Positions 44,176 to 53,593 of a DNA stretch of 64,000 nt are shown here, one piece after another; position 1 is the first letter of the stretch; each line of letters begins with the position of its first letter. The notes below the pieces were generated by a model. The model saw only the letters and a program-made list of their open reading frames with translations, made no database searches and was not told where the DNA came from. A program made the position numbers and the translations under genes. Source of the stretch: Rhizobium sp. BK650 (GTDB lineage: Bacteria > Pseudomonadota > Alphaproteobacteria > Rhizobiales > Rhizobiaceae); assembly GCF_014195325.1 (NCBI RefSeq), contig NZ_JACIBK010000002.1, positions 186,001 to 250,000 of the forward strand, written 5' to 3'.

Positions 44176-44428
44176 TGTGCTTACTGGGGCAGCAAGATTC
44201 GTCATTCGCCCCGTTGCACTTTCATGACGCTGCGGTTATAAGCGCGCGTCCGAACTGACCGGCAGGGCATGCCGTGGCAGTTTCGAATGCTCGCGGGCAG
44301 GTTTCGTCACTGGACCCGCAGATCAACAACAAACGCTCCCGCGCCTTGGCGAAGACCGGCAAACCGGGCTTTCGCAGAAGGGCTTCTTTAACGAAGCGAG
44401 TGAGGAGCTCTCAGAACGGAGTAGCAAA

Positions 44429-44632
44429 ATGCCCAAGATGAAGACGAAGTCCTCTGCCAAAAAGCGGTTCAAGATCACCGCTACCGGCAAGGTCAAGGCG
44501 GCTGCCGCTGGCAAGCGCCATGGCATGATCAAGCGCACGAATAAGTTCATTCGCGATGCACGCGGCACCATGGTTCTGGCAGAACCCGATGGCCGCAAGG
44601 TCGTGAAGAACTATCTGCCGAACGGTCTCTGA
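44429..44632 (+). CDS. rpmI: 50S ribosomal protein L35
   Basis: A 67-residue, strongly basic protein of the large ribosomal subunit. [17 protein letters not shown] and [19 protein letters not shown] are diagnostic. The start has GGAG nine bases upstream. It is followed by rplT after 39 bases, the usual pairing. The 250-base leader upstream could carry L20-type autoregulation, but no defined structure was recognised. Confidence 0.98.
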   Translation: MPKMKTKSSAKKRFKITATGKVKAAAAGKRHGMIKRTNKFIRDARGTMVLAEPDGRKVVKNYLPNGL

Positions 44633-44671
44633 GACTATTCCGGTAACGCGTTAGATTAAGGAGATCATGAA

Positions 44672-45076
44672 ATGGCACGTGTAAAAAGAGGCGTCACCGC
44701 CCACGCCAAGCACAAGAAGGTTCTGAAGCAGGCCAAGGGTTTCTACGGCCGCCGCAAGAACACCATCCGTACCGCCAAGGCTGCCGTCGATCGCGCCAAG
44801 CAGTACGCATATCGCGACCGCAAGGTTAACAAGCGCAATTTCCGCGCCCTCTGGATCCAGCGTATCAATGCTGCCGTCCGCGAATTCGGCCTGACCTATG
44901 GGCGCTTCATCGACGGTCTGAACAAGGCTGGCATCGAAGTTGACCGCAAGGTTCTCTCCGATATGGCAATCCACGAGCCGGAAGCATTCGGCGCTCTGGT
45001 TGCTGCCGCCAAGAAGGCCCTTGAGTACCTCAAGGAAACCGGCACGGCTAACGAGTTTGAAGGCGCGGTTCGTTGA
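44672..45076 (+). CDS. rplT: 50S ribosomal protein L20
   Basis: A 134-residue basic protein needed for early assembly of the large subunit. [20 protein letters not shown] and [20 protein letters not shown] are diagnostic. An AAGGAG site lies eight bases before the ATG. A perfect stem-loop without T-run (45082-45101, GCGCGTTC/GAACGCGC) follows the stop codon by five bases and may protect or process the 3' end. Confidence 0.98.
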   Translation: MARVKRGVTAHAKHKKVLKQAKGFYGRRKNTIRTAKAAVDRAKQYAYRDRKVNKRNFRALWIQRINAAVREFGLTYGRFIDGLNKAGIEVDRKVLSDMAIHEPEAFGALVAAAKKALEYLKETGTANEFEGAVR

Positions 45077-45212
45077 GCCGCGCGCGTTCCTAAGAACGCG
45101 CAAAGCTGGCTCAACTGCTTAAAGTGGCGCATGTACCTTTCGAGCGGGCTTCGCCCACACGGGACATGCGCTGCCAGCGCTTCCCAAGCTTGACGCTTTT
45201 TTGAATTTTGGG

Positions 45213-45244
45213 AAACCCGCGCTGGTTTGGGCTAGCGCGGGTTT
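45213..45244 (+). terminator. Terminator or attenuator in front of pheS
   Basis: A perfect 11-bp stem (AAACCCGCGCT / AGCGCGGGTTT) with a 10-base loop is followed by TTCTTTCTC. It ends 77 bases before the pheS start. It can terminate the rpmI-rplT transcript, or act as an attenuator: a short frame (45166-45204, 12 codons, two Phe) ends just before it. Confidence 0.8.
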
Positions 45245-45321
45245 TTCTTTCTCTATAGTGCTGGTGCGGCCTTGCCGAGCCCGCCTTTCGAACGCCGCCT
45301 GATCCGGACGGAAAGAAGACA

Positions 45322-46404
45322 ATGTCAGATATCGACCAGCTCAAATCCTCTCTGCTTGCCGAAATTGCCGCAGCCAATGATGAGCCTGCGCTCGAAGCCG
45401 TCCGTGTTTCCGCGCTCGGCAAGAAGGGCTCGATTTCCGAGCTCCTGAAGACGCTCGGTGCTATGACTCCGGAAGAGCGGCAGACCCGTGGTGCCGCGAT
45501 CAATGCCCTGAAGAACGAAGTAACCGACGCCCTTGCCGACCGCAAATCGGTTTTGAAGGAAGCGGCGATCAACACTCGCCTCAAGGCCGAAACGGTCGAC
45601 GTCAGCCTTCCGGTCCGCTCCTCGCCCGCCGAACGTGGCCGCATCCATCCGATCAGCCAGATCGTCGATGAAATCACCGCGATCTTCGGCGACATGGGCT
45701 TCTCGATCGCCGAGGGGCCGGATATCGAGACCGATTATTACAATTTCACGGCCCTGAACTTCCCCGAAGGCCATCCGGCCCGTGAGATGCACGACACCTT
45801 CTTCTTCAATCCGGATGAGAACGGTGAGCGCAAGGTTTTGCGAACGCACACCTCGCCGGTGCAGGTGCGCACGATGGAATCGCAGAAGCCGCCGATCCGC
45901 ATCATCATTCCCGGCAAGACCTATCGCCAGGATTCCGATGCCACGCATTCGCCGATGTTCCATCAGGTCGAAGGCCTCGTCATCGACAAGAAGTCGAATG
46001 TCGCCAATATTCGATGGGTGCTGGAAGAATTCTGCAAGGCCTTCTTCGAGGTCGATAGCGTGACGATGCGTTTCCGCCCGTCCTTCTTCCCGTTCACTGA
46101 ACCCTCCTTTGAGGTCGATATTCAATGCGACCGTTCCGGCCCGATCGTCAAGTTCGGCGAAGGCACGGACTGGATGGAGATTCTCGGCTGCGGCATGGTC
46201 CACCCGAACGTGCTGCGCTATGGCGGTCTCGATCCGGACGAGTATCAGGGTTTTGCCTGGGGCATGGGCCTCGACCGCATCGCCATGCTGAAGTACGGCA
46301 TGCCGGACCTGCGCGACTTCTTCAATGCCGACGTCCGCTGGATGAACCATTACGGCTTCCGCCCGCTCGACATGCCGACCCTGTTCGGCGGTTTGAGCGT
46401 TTAA
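45322..46404 (+). CDS. pheS: Phenylalanyl-tRNA synthetase alpha subunit
   Basis: Catalytic subunit of the (alpha-beta)2 enzyme that charges tRNA-Phe. The 360-residue length is standard. An N-terminal coiled coil (residues 1-85) precedes the class II core; motif 2 is in [20 protein letters not shown], and motif 3 in [20 protein letters not shown]. The start follows a purine-rich GAAAGAAGAC. pheT begins 15 bases after the stop; the two form an operon. Confidence 0.98.
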   Translation: MSDIDQLKSSLLAEIAAANDEPALEAVRVSALGKKGSISELLKTLGAMTPEERQTRGAAINALKNEVTDALADRKSVLKEAAINTRLKAETVDVSLPVRSSPAERGRIHPISQIVDEITAIFGDMGFSIAEGPDIETDYYNFTALNFPEGHPAREMHDTFFFNPDENGERKVLRTHTSPVQVRTMESQKPPIRIIIPGKTYRQDSDATHSPMFHQVEGLVIDKKSNVANIRWVLEEFCKAFFEVDSVTMRFRPSFFPFTEPSFEVDIQCDRSGPIVKFGEGTDWMEILGCGMVHPNVLRYGGLDPDEYQGFAWGMGLDRIAMLKYGMPDLRDFFNADVRWMNHYGFRPLDMPTLFGGLSV

Positions 46405-46419
46405 GGGAGGATTGGACCT

Positions 46420-48843
46420 ATGAAATTCACGCTCTCCTGGCTGAAGGATCATCTGGAAACGGATGCAACGCTCGATGAAATCTGCACTCGCCTGACTGAG
46501 ATCGGGCTGGAAGTGGAAGATGTCGACGACAAGGCGGCTTTCCAGCCTTTCGTCATCGCCAAGGTTCTCTCTGCCGAAAGGCACCCGCAGGCCGATCGCC
46601 TGAAGGTGCTCATGGTAGATATTGGTCAGGGTGCTCCGGTGCAGGTCGTCTGCGGCGCGCCGAATGCGCGTGCCGGCCTCGTCGGCGCCTTCGCCGCTCC
46701 CGGCACATATGTTCCCGGCATCGACGTAACACTGTCGGTCGGCAATATCCGCGGTGTCGAAAGCCGCGGCATGATGTGCTCGGAAAAGGAACTGCAGATC
46801 TCCGACAATCACGACGGCATTATCGACCTGCCCGATGACGCGCCTGTGGGTACGAGCTATGCCGCCTACGCTCATCTCGACGATCCGGTCATCGAGATCA
46901 ACCTGACGCCGAACCGTCCGGACTGCACCTCGATCTATGGCATCGCTCGCGATCTCGCAGCCTCCGGCCTCGGCATGCTGAAGACGCGTCCTGCGCCATC
47001 CTTCGCTGTCGACGGCGAAACACCGGTCAAGCTGACGCTCGATCTCGATGATCCGAAGCTCTGCCCGGGCTTCAGCCTCAGGCTCGTGCGCGGCGTCAAG
47101 AACGGCCCTAGCCCGCGCTGGATGCAGCAGCGGCTGCTCGCTATTGGCCTGCGCCCAATCAATGCCCTCGTCGATATTACCAACTATATGACTTTCGATC
47201 AGGGCCGGCCGATGCACGTCTTCGACGCCGCCAAGGTCACGGGCAACCTGACTGTGCGCCGCGCCAGGGAAGGCGAAACCGTGCTGGCGCTCGATCAGCG
47301 CGAATACAAGCTCGGCCCGAACAACGTCGTCATCGCCGATGAAGACGGCATCGAATCGATCGGCGGCATCATGGGCGGTGAACATTCCGGCTGCGATGAA
47401 CACACGGTCGACGTGCTGATTGAATCGGCCCTCTGGGATCCGATGAACATCGCCAAGTCCGGTCGCGCCCTCGGCATCATCACAGATGCCCGCTACCGTT
47501 TCGAACGCGGCGTCGATCCGCAATATATGGTTCCCGGCCTCGAGCGCACGACGGAACTGGTGCTTGAGCTTTGCGGCGGGATCCCGGCCAGGGCAGAGAT
47601 CGTCGGCTATAAGGGCTACGAGCCGAAGATCGTCGACTTCCCCTATTCGGAAGTTAAGCGCCTGACAGGTCTCGAAGTCTCGACCGATGAGAGCAACACG
47701 ATCCTGACCCGCCTTGGCTTCAAGGTTTCGGGCTCGGGTGAGCGCGTCTCCGTCGCCGTTCCCTCCTGGCGTCCGGATGTGGACGGCAAAGCCGATCTTG
47801 TCGAAGAGATCATGCGCATTCATGGCGTCGATAAGATCAAGCCCGCCCCGCTCGAAAGCCATGCTGCCGTCAACAGCCGCATCCTGACGGTGCTGCAGAT
47901 CCGCACCCGGACCGCCAAGCGTGCGCTCGCCGCGCGCGGGATGCTGGAAGCGGTCACCTGGTCTTTCATTGCCGAAGATCAGGCAAAGCTCTTCGGCGGC
48001 GGTTCTGCGACCCTGAAGCTCGCCAATCCGATTGCTGCCGAAATGTCGGACATGCGACCCTCGCTGCTGCCGGGTCTGCTGACGGCTGCCCAGCGCAACG
48101 CCGACAAGGGCTATGGTGACGTGGCGATCTTCGAAGTGTCAGGTACCTACGAAAACGACAGGCCTGAAGGTCAGCGCCGCGTGGCGGGCGGCATTCGCCG
48201 CGGCACGGCTTCGCTCGCCGGTGCCGGCCGCATGTGGTCGAACGCGGCTAAGGGTGGTGGCAAGCTAGTCGATGTCTTCGACGCCAAGGCCGATGCATTG
48301 GCGGTTATTGAAGCCTGCGGCCTGCCGATGGCCAATATACAGGTTGAGCAGGGTGGTCCTGAATGGTACCACCCCGGCCGTTCCGGCACGATCAAGATGG
48401 GTCCGAAGGCGATTCTTGGTTACTTCGGCGAGTTCCACCCGACCACACTTGAGAAGCTCGATGTCTCCGGCGCGCTCTGCGGCTTCGAAGTCTATCTCGA
48501 TGCCATGCCCGAGCCGAAGAAGAAGGCGACCCGCACCAAGCCGGCGCTCGACCTCCCACCCTTCCAGGCCGTCAAGCGAGACTTCGCCTTCGTCGTCGAC
48601 AGGACAGTGGAAGCCGGCGCCATCATCAAAGCCGCCACCGGCGTCGATCGTAAGCTGATAACAGGCGTGACTGTTTTCGATATTTTCGAAGGCGCCTCGG
48701 TCGGCGAAGGCAAGAAGTCTGTCGCGATCGAAGTCCAGATCCAGCCGGTCGAGCGCACCTTGACCGATGAGGATTTCGAAGCGCTGACGCAGAAGATAGT
48801 CGCCAGCGTTGCCAAGTTCACCGGTGGCGTATTGAGAAGCTGA
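46420..48843 (+). CDS. pheT: Phenylalanyl-tRNA synthetase beta subunit
   Basis: Structural and editing subunit of 807 residues. Domains in order: N-terminal tRNA-binding OB fold (residues about 40-150, [20 protein letters not shown]), B3/B4 editing domain (about 210-385), B5 domain (about 400-475), degenerate class II core, and the C-terminal ferredoxin-like anticodon-binding domain (about 710-807, ending FTGGVLRS). Length is typical of alphaproteobacteria. It is co-transcribed with pheS and followed by a stem-loop terminator. Confidence 0.98.
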   Translation: MKFTLSWLKDHLETDATLDEICTRLTEIGLEVEDVDDKAAFQPFVIAKVLSAERHPQADRLKVLMVDIGQGAPVQVVCGAPNARAGLVGAFAAPGTYVPGIDVTLSVGNIRGVESRGMMCSEKELQISDNHDGIIDLPDDAPVGTSYAAYAHLDDPVIEINLTPNRPDCTSIYGIARDLAASGLGMLKTRPAPSFAVDGETPVKLTLDLDDPKLCPGFSLRLVRGVKNGPSPRWMQQRLLAIGLRPINALVDITNYMTFDQGRPMHVFDAAKVTGNLTVRRAREGETVLALDQREYKLGPNNVVIADEDGIESIGGIMGGEHSGCDEHTVDVLIESALWDPMNIAKSGRALGIITDARYRFERGVDPQYMVPGLERTTELVLELCGGIPARAEIVGYKGYEPKIVDFPYSEVKRLTGLEVSTDESNTILTRLGFKVSGSGERVSVAVPSWRPDVDGKADLVEEIMRIHGVDKIKPAPLESHAAVNSRILTVLQIRTRTAKRALAARGMLEAVTWSFIAEDQAKLFGGGSATLKLANPIAAEMSDMRPSLLPGLLTAAQRNADKGYGDVAIFEVSGTYENDRPEGQRRVAGGIRRGTASLAGAGRMWSNAAKGGGKLVDVFDAKADALAVIEACGLPMANIQVEQGGPEWYHPGRSGTIKMGPKAILGYFGEFHPTTLEKLDVSGALCGFEVYLDAMPEPKKKATRTKPALDLPPFQAVKRDFAFVVDRTVEAGAIIKAATGVDRKLITGVTVFDIFEGASVGEGKKSVAIEVQIQPVERTLTDEDFEALTQKIVASVAKFTGGVLRS

Positions 48844-48866
48844 GCCGGCTACAGCAGAATCTCGAT

Positions 48867-48890
48867 GGCCGGCGGCGTGAGCTGCCGGCC
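48867..48890 (+). terminator. Terminator after pheT
   Basis: GGCCGGCGGC pairs with GCTGCCGGCC (one G-T pair), loop GTGA, followed by TTTTC. It lies 24 bases after the pheT stop and just before the end of the convergent gene. Confidence 0.8.
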
Positions 48891-48909
48891 TTTTCATGCT
48901 TGAATCTTT

Positions 48910-49269
48910 TCATATGTGAAGATGATAGAGTTTGCTGACGATTATCCAGCGGCCTTCAATCTTCAGCAGCGAAAGATAATCGGTGAAGCGCATGCCAGCG
49001 AATTCGTCGGTCACTTTTACGGATGCAGCATCGCCTGATATGTCGATGCTGCCGATATCCATGTAAGGCTGAGTACCGGGCGGTGCTGCCCCTTCCTCGA
49101 TGATGGCGGCAATAAATTCATCGCGCGAGAGCCATTCCACCGCATCTTGGTAGTGCCCGATGATCGAACTCTTCGGGTGGAAAGCTTTTTTCAAGGCCGC
49201 CTCGTTGGCGAAGGCCATGCCTTCCACGTAGAGATGAACCGTCGCTTCGATTGCCTGCCTGTCGGCCAT
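48910..49269 (-). CDS. NTF2-like fold protein (putative lumazine-binding type)
   Basis: A 119-residue protein with the nuclear-transport-factor-2 fold. The N-terminal helix IEATVHLYVEGMAFANEAALKKAF and FHPKSSIIGH, then KVTDEFAGMRFTDYLSLLKI and EGRWIIVSKLYH, match the Lumazine_bd_2/DUF4440 group. Small-ligand binding or a simple enzyme role is possible; no catalytic residue can be named. ATG 49269 follows GAGG and is preferred over the much longer frame starting at 49431, which lacks homology. Confidence 0.82.
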   Translation of the reverse strand: MADRQAIEATVHLYVEGMAFANEAALKKAFHPKSSIIGHYQDAVEWLSRDEFIAAIIEEGAAPPGTQPYMDIGSIDISGDAASVKVTDEFAGMRFTDYLSLLKIEGRWIIVSKLYHLHI

Positions 49270-49336
49270 ATCGACACCTCGCCTCATATTCTGAAGGAAA
49301 TGATAGTGGGGTCCTTGGCGAAGACAAGGCTGGAAG

Positions 49337-49368
49337 AAGGAGAGCAGCCGGTGCCGCCTGCTCTCCTT
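49337..49368 (-). terminator. Terminator after the YciF-like gene
   Basis: A perfect 11-bp stem (AAGGAGAGCAG / CTGCTCTCCTT) with a 10-base loop. On the minus strand it is followed by CTTCC, a modest T-rich tail. It lies 19 bases after the stop of the DUF892 gene. Confidence 0.65.
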
Positions 49369-49387
49369 ACCGGTGTGAGGGCAAATA

Positions 49388-49888
49388 TCAGGCTGCGCGA
49401 GATGCCTTCTGGTTTGCTGCAGTTGTTGCAAGCTTCGTCAGAAGCTGATCGGTCCTGGCTTCTTCCTGCAGCGTCAAGTCGAGAAGCGTGACAGCTTCCT
49501 TGAAGCCGAGTGTCTGCGCCCAGGTTTTCAGCGTCCCATAGCGGGCGATTTCATAATGCTCGACGGCTTGGGCGGCAGAAATCAGGCCGGCATCGACGGC
49601 CGATGTGCCTTGGAATTCTTCCATGATTTCTTCGCCTTCGGCGATGATGCCCTGGATCGCTTCACAGGTTTTGCCCTGGGCACGCTTGCCGATGATCTCG
49701 AAAACCTGCTGCAACCGCTCGACATGGCCTTCGGTTTCTTCACGGTGCTTTTCGAAACCCGCCTTCAGTTCCGCCGATTGGGCGGCGCGTGCCATTTTCG
49801 GCAAGGCGCGCAAGATCTGCCGTTCGGCGAAATAGATGTCCTTCAACGTATCGTAAAACAGATCTTCCAGTGTCTTTTCCTTGGCCAT
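49388..49888 (-). CDS. YciE/YciF family ferritin-like protein (DUF892)
   Basis: A 166-residue four-helix protein of the ferritin-like superfamily. LEDLFYDTLKDIYFAERQIL, GFEKHREETEGHVERLQQVF and VEHYEIARYGTLKTWAQTLG carry the Glu/His residues of the possible di-metal site. Members are induced by general stress in many bacteria. ATG 49888 (MAKEKTLED) is used; the longer frame reaches into the promoter. A GGAAC-N18-TT element upstream suggests control by the EcfG-type stress sigma factor. Confidence 0.92.
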   Translation of the reverse strand: MAKEKTLEDLFYDTLKDIYFAERQILRALPKMARAAQSAELKAGFEKHREETEGHVERLQQVFEIIGKRAQGKTCEAIQGIIAEGEEIMEEFQGTSAVDAGLISAAQAVEHYEIARYGTLKTWAQTLGFKEAVTLLDLTLQEEARTDQLLTKLATTAANQKASRAA

Positions 49889-49938
49889 TGTTCCGTTCCT
49901 TTGTTGATGGATTCGCGCCCCTTGGGCGACATTCTTAG

Positions 49939-49963
49939 AAGTTGGCACTGGGCTAATTGTTCC
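49939..49963 (-). promoter_or_regulatory. Possible EcfG-type general stress promoter for the YciF-like gene
   Basis: On the minus strand GGAAC (49963-49959) is followed after 16 bases by ACTT, that is GGAAC-N18-TT, the form described for rhizobial EcfG/RpoE4 promoters. It lies about 50-75 bases upstream of the ATG. DUF892 genes are frequent stress-regulon members, which supports the guess. Confidence 0.5.
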
Positions 49964-50031
49964 CTCGCGTTTCGGGTGGAAACACCGCATGGTCGGCGCA
50001 ATGCTATCGTGAAGAATTGGGAGGGCCGCGC

Positions 50032-50649
50032 ATGAAGAAACCGGGATCGATGAAGGGGCTTGAAGATCTCGGCCGGGTGCGCCTGTCGAAAAACTTCTTC
50101 TTCCGCGATTTCCTCCACTCCGAGATCGCCGATTTCTATCGTATCCAGAATATCCCCGAAAATCCCGATCTTGCTATCGAGACAGGACGTCGCCTGTGCG
50201 AGGAACTTCTGGAGCCGCTGGAGGCGACCTTCGGGCGCCTGCATATCCGCTCTGGCTACCGCTCACCCGAGGTCAACCGCTTCGGCAACGAGAATAAACT
50301 GAACTGCTCGACCAACGCCGCCACTGCCGCGCACCACATCTGGGATGCCAGAGATTTCGACGGCTGCATGGGTGCCGCAGTTTGCATCGCGATACCTTGG
50401 GTAGTCGATCACTATCGTGATGAAAGCGACTGGCAGAGGCTCGCCTGGTGGATCCATGACCACTTGCCCTATGCCTCGCTCTGTTTTTTTCCGAAGCTAT
50501 GGGCCTTCAATATCCAGTGGCACGAGCGCCCGAAGCGTGTGATCCAGAGCTATGTGCGCCCGCGCGGCATCCTGACCAAGCCTGGCATGGCCAATTGGGA
50601 AGGCGATCACTCGCAATGGTATGAAGGCTTTCCGCACCTCAGAAATTGA
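50032..50649 (+). CDS. Hypothetical protein with peptidase M15-like pattern
   Basis: A 205-residue protein without signal peptide. The segment FRDFLHSEIADFY, then HIRSGYRSPEVNRFG and AAHHIWDARDFDG resembles the core of M15 D,D-peptidases (SGYRSxxxN and HxxxxAxD), with His/Asp that could bind zinc. The rest (HDHLPYASLCFFPKLWAFNI) is unlike known enzymes. I treat it as M15-like but unproven. ATG 50032 follows GGGAGGG. The last 11 bases overlap the convergent GNAT gene. Confidence 0.75.
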   Translation: MKKPGSMKGLEDLGRVRLSKNFFFRDFLHSEIADFYRIQNIPENPDLAIETGRRLCEELLEPLEATFGRLHIRSGYRSPEVNRFGNENKLNCSTNAATAAHHIWDARDFDGCMGAAVCIAIPWVVDHYRDESDWQRLAWWIHDHLPYASLCFFPKLWAFNIQWHERPKRVIQSYVRPRGILTKPGMANWEGDHSQWYEGFPHLRN

Positions 50650-51082
50650 TGCGGTAACGGATGTGTCCGTCGCTTTTGACATAGCTGTCGTAGAGTGCGC
50701 GTGCCGTCTTATTCTGCTCGTTCGTATGCCAGTAGAGCCGCGACCAGCCGTTCTCTTTGCAGAGAGCCACGAGGTCGTCCATCAGCGCCCGGCCGACTCC
50801 CTTGCCGCGCATCTTCTCTGAGACGAACAGGTCTTCCAGATAGCAGTCCTTGCCGCGGATCCAGGTGCCCTCATGGGTCAGGCAGAGTGTGAAGCCCACG
50901 GCTTCGCCGTCGAGTTCTGCCACCCGCATGAAGATCGCCGACGCCGGATTGAAGATCCGGCGCCAGGTGGAATCGGTGATGTCGGCATCGACGGTGACTT
51001 CGTAGAAGGCGAGATAGTCCGCCCAGAGCGCGCGCCAGCGCGCTTCATCTTCGGGCTTCGCATCGCGGATCGTCACGGTCAT
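50639..51082 (-). CDS. GNAT family N-acetyltransferase
   Basis: A 147-residue acetyltransferase. The acetyl-CoA motif is DLFVSEKMRGKGVGRALMDD, preceded by DCYLEDL and followed by WSRLYWHTNEQNKTARALYD, a pattern typical of polyamine- or amino-acid-type N-acetyltransferases. It starts with MTVTIRDAKPEDEARWRALW. It is followed by no close gene on the same strand; the aldo/keto reductase stop lies 15 bases upstream of its start, so the two may share a transcript. Confidence 0.9.
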   Translation of the reverse strand: MTVTIRDAKPEDEARWRALWADYLAFYEVTVDADITDSTWRRIFNPASAIFMRVAELDGEAVGFTLCLTHEGTWIRGKDCYLEDLFVSEKMRGKGVGRALMDDLVALCKENGWSRLYWHTNEQNKTARALYDSYVKSDGHIRYRINF

Positions 51083-51097
51083 GCCATCACCTCGCTT

Positions 51098-52045
51098 TCA
51101 GGCGCCTGCCTGATCGAGCAGCGCCATCGACTCGTCGGAGAGTTTGAGCGTTGCTGCTTTCACCAGGCTTTCAAGTTGGGAAAGGCTCGTAGCACTGGCG
51201 ATCGGCGCCGTCACGCCCTTCTTGCACAGAAGCCAGGCAAGCGAGATTTCCGCCGGCTTGGCGCCCGTCTCGGCCGAGACTTTATCGAGGGCCGCAAGGA
51301 TGCGCATACCCTTGTCGTCGAGATACTGGGAAACGCGGCCTTCACGTGCGCGTCCCTCCGTATCCTTCTTGCTGCGGTACTTGCCGGAAAGGAAGCCGGC
51401 CGCGAGGCTGAAATAGGTGATGACGCCGATATCTTCCTTCACACAGAGATCGGCAAGCGGGCCTTCGAAGCTCGAACGCTCATAGAGATTATATTCCGGC
51501 TGCAGCGCCTGATAGCGCGGCAGGCCGGCCTTGTCGGCCGCGTCGAAGGAGGCCTGCAGCAGGCTCGCATCATAGTTCGAGCAACCGAAGGAGCGGATCT
51601 TGCCTTGCTCCTTAAGCTTGGCATAGGCGCCGAGCGATTCCTCATGCGGCGTATCGGCATCCGGCCAGTGCGAAAGATAGAGATCGATATAATCGATCTG
51701 TAGCCGGCGCAGCGAATCCTCGACCGCCTTGAAGATATAGGATGCCTTCAGCGTCCTCCCCTGGCCCATATCCGAGCCGACCTTGGTGATGATGATGGCC
51801 TTGTCGCGGGAAACCCTTCCCTTCTTCAGCCACTTGCCGATGATCTCTTCGGAATCGCCGCCCTTGTTGCCCGGCACCCAGGCGGAATAGACGTCGGCCG
51901 TATCGATGGTGTTGAGACCGGCGTCGAAAAAAGCATCCAGAATGTCGAACGATGTTTTCTCATCGGCCGTCCAGCCGAATACATTGCCGCCGAAGACGAT
52001 CGGCGAAACTGAAAGACCTGTTTTTCCAAGCCGGCGCATTTCCAT
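51098..52045 (-). CDS. Aldo/keto reductase
   Basis: NADPH-dependent oxidoreductase of 315 residues with a TIM barrel. The catalytic tetrad includes Asp in NTIDTADVYSAWVPG (with Tyr), Lys in AIIITKVGSDM and His in IDLYLSHWPDAD. The C-terminal cofactor segment VTAPIASATSLSQLESLV is in place. It resembles the YghZ/AKR general aldehyde reductase group; the natural substrate is unknown. ATG 52045 is chosen because GGGAG lies six bases upstream; the frame is open further to 52165. Confidence 0.92.
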   Translation of the reverse strand: MEMRRLGKTGLSVSPIVFGGNVFGWTADEKTSFDILDAFFDAGLNTIDTADVYSAWVPGNKGGDSEEIIGKWLKKGRVSRDKAIIITKVGSDMGQGRTLKASYIFKAVEDSLRRLQIDYIDLYLSHWPDADTPHEESLGAYAKLKEQGKIRSFGCSNYDASLLQASFDAADKAGLPRYQALQPEYNLYERSSFEGPLADLCVKEDIGVITYFSLAAGFLSGKYRSKKDTEGRAREGRVSQYLDDKGMRILAALDKVSAETGAKPAEISLAWLLCKKGVTAPIASATSLSQLESLVKAATLKLSDESMALLDQAGA

Positions 52046-52222
52046 GGCGCTCTCCCAAAATGCTGAAGTGATTGAAATCAGGAGCGGCAGAACGCCGTCC
52101 ATCGGTAACCTAGCGCGGAGTACTCTCGAAGGAAACCAAACTTCCGTGATCACACGTCGCGCCATTGCGCCGCATGAGAGGGCTGAATAAGGTGCGCCCC
52201 ACTGATTTCAGGAGGATCTTTC

Positions 52223-53209
52223 ATGTTGCGCTTCGGTATAATTTCAACGGCCAAGATCGGCCGGGACAATGTCGTTCCCGCCATTCAGGATGCGGAAAAC
52301 TGCGTCATCACCGCAATCGCCAGCCGTGATTTTGTGCGCGCTCGCGAAATGGCGGACCGCTTCTCCGTGCCGCATGCCTTCGGCTCCTACGAGGAAATGC
52401 TGGCATCCGACGTGATCGATGCCGTCTATATTCCGCTGCCGACCTCCCAGCATGTCGAATGGTCGATCAAGGCTGCCAATGCCGGCAAGCATGTGCTGTG
52501 CGAAAAGCCGATCGCGCTGAAGGCATCCGAAATCGACGATCTCATCGCCGCGCGCGACCGCAACAAGGTCATCATCTCCGAAGCCTTCATGGTGACCTAT
52601 TCACCGGTCTGGCGCAAAGTGCGCTCGCTGCTGCAGGAGGGCGCAGTCGGCGAGCTTCGCCACGTCCAGGGTGCTTTCACCTATTACAATCGCGACCCCG
52701 GCAACATGCGCAATATTCCCGAGCTCGGCGGCGGTGGACTGCCCGATATCGGCGTCTATCCCGTCATCAGCACCCGCTTCTCCACTGGCAAGGAGCCGTC
52801 CTGGATTCAGGCGATCACCGAGCGCGATACGGAATTCGGCACCGATATCTATTCCAGCGTGAAGGCCGATTTCGGCGATTTCGAGCTGAGCTTCTACATC
52901 TCCACCCAGATGGCCGGCCGTCAGATCATGGTCTTCCACGGCACCGACGGCTATATCGAGGTGAAATCGCCCTTCAACGCCAATCGTTGGGGGGCTGAGG
53001 AGATCGAAGTGACCAATCGCGGCCACAATGAATCCCGTATCATCCGCTTCCAGGACACCCGCCAATACAGGTGCCAGGTGGAAGCCTTTGCCCGCGCCGC
53101 ATCGGGCGAAAAGGAAGAAATCGTCACGCTGGAAGATTCCAAGCTCAATCAGAAGGTCATCGACGCCATTTACCGCGCCAGCGAGCAGGATGGCTGGGAA
53201 GCAGTTTGA
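52223..53209 (+). CDS. Gfo/Idh/MocA family oxidoreductase
   Basis: NAD(P)-dependent sugar or polyol dehydrogenase of 328 residues. The Rossmann domain begins [20 protein letters not shown]; the conserved EKP motif is in [16 protein letters not shown], and residues about 125-320 form the C-terminal beta-sheet domain ([17 protein letters not shown]). AGGAGG lies before the ATG. It is divergent from the aldo/keto reductase and faces the gtrA gene. Substrate unknown; inositol- or glucose-type compounds are common for rhizobial members. Confidence 0.92.
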   Translation: MLRFGIISTAKIGRDNVVPAIQDAENCVITAIASRDFVRAREMADRFSVPHAFGSYEEMLASDVIDAVYIPLPTSQHVEWSIKAANAGKHVLCEKPIALKASEIDDLIAARDRNKVIISEAFMVTYSPVWRKVRSLLQEGAVGELRHVQGAFTYYNRDPGNMRNIPELGGGGLPDIGVYPVISTRFSTGKEPSWIQAITERDTEFGTDIYSSVKADFGDFELSFYISTQMAGRQIMVFHGTDGYIEVKSPFNANRWGAEEIEVTNRGHNESRIIRFQDTRQYRCQVEAFARAASGEKEEIVTLEDSKLNQKVIDAIYRASEQDGWEAV

Positions 53210-53212
53210 TAC

Positions 53213-53593
53213 CTACTCGGCTTCGCCCCGGAAGACGAAGCGGGAATAGCCGAAGAAGCTCAAGAACATCGACGCTGCGGTCGCGAGCACCATTGCGGCA
53301 AGCGGCTGTAGCGCCGGTAATGACAGAAGCAACGCCGAATAAAGCCCGTAATTAACGAACGCGGCCGTCACGCCGACGGAGCCGTAGCGAAAACCTTCCG
53401 CAGCCAGCGACCGGCCGGAACGGGCGAAAGTGAATGTCCGGTTCAAGGCCCATGTCGTTGCCATTGCGAGCGCAATAGCAATCAGCCGGGCAATGAAGGG
53501 GCCGAGCGTCAGGTGCAGAAGGGCCGCGAGCACGCCTGCATCGACGATGAAGCCAACCCCACCCGCAATCGCAAAGCGGATGAGCTTCTTCAT
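53213..53593 (-). CDS. GtrA family membrane protein
   Basis: A 126-residue protein with four membrane helices, beginning LIRFAIAGGVGFIVDAGVLA, the GtrA signature. In the phage-type glucosylation systems GtrA flips an undecaprenyl-phosphate-linked sugar across the inner membrane. It overlaps the preceding GT2 gene by four bases, the usual GtrB-GtrA coupling, and a large GT-C-like membrane protein gene lies divergently upstream. It ends three bases from the convergent Gfo/Idh gene. Confidence 0.9.
   Translation of the reverse strand: MKKLIRFAIAGGVGFIVDAGVLAALLHLTLGPFIARLIAIALAMATTWALNRTFTFARSGRSLAAEGFRYGSVGVTAAFVNYGLYSALLLSLPALQPLAAMVLATAASMFLSFFGYSRFVFRGEAE

Noticed and set aside
45325..47862. 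Open frame of 845 codons on the minus strand opposite pheS and pheT
   Set aside because: Pure antisense shadow: the plus-strand genes are certain, codon bias in GC-rich DNA keeps the opposite frame open, and the translation has no recognisable domain.
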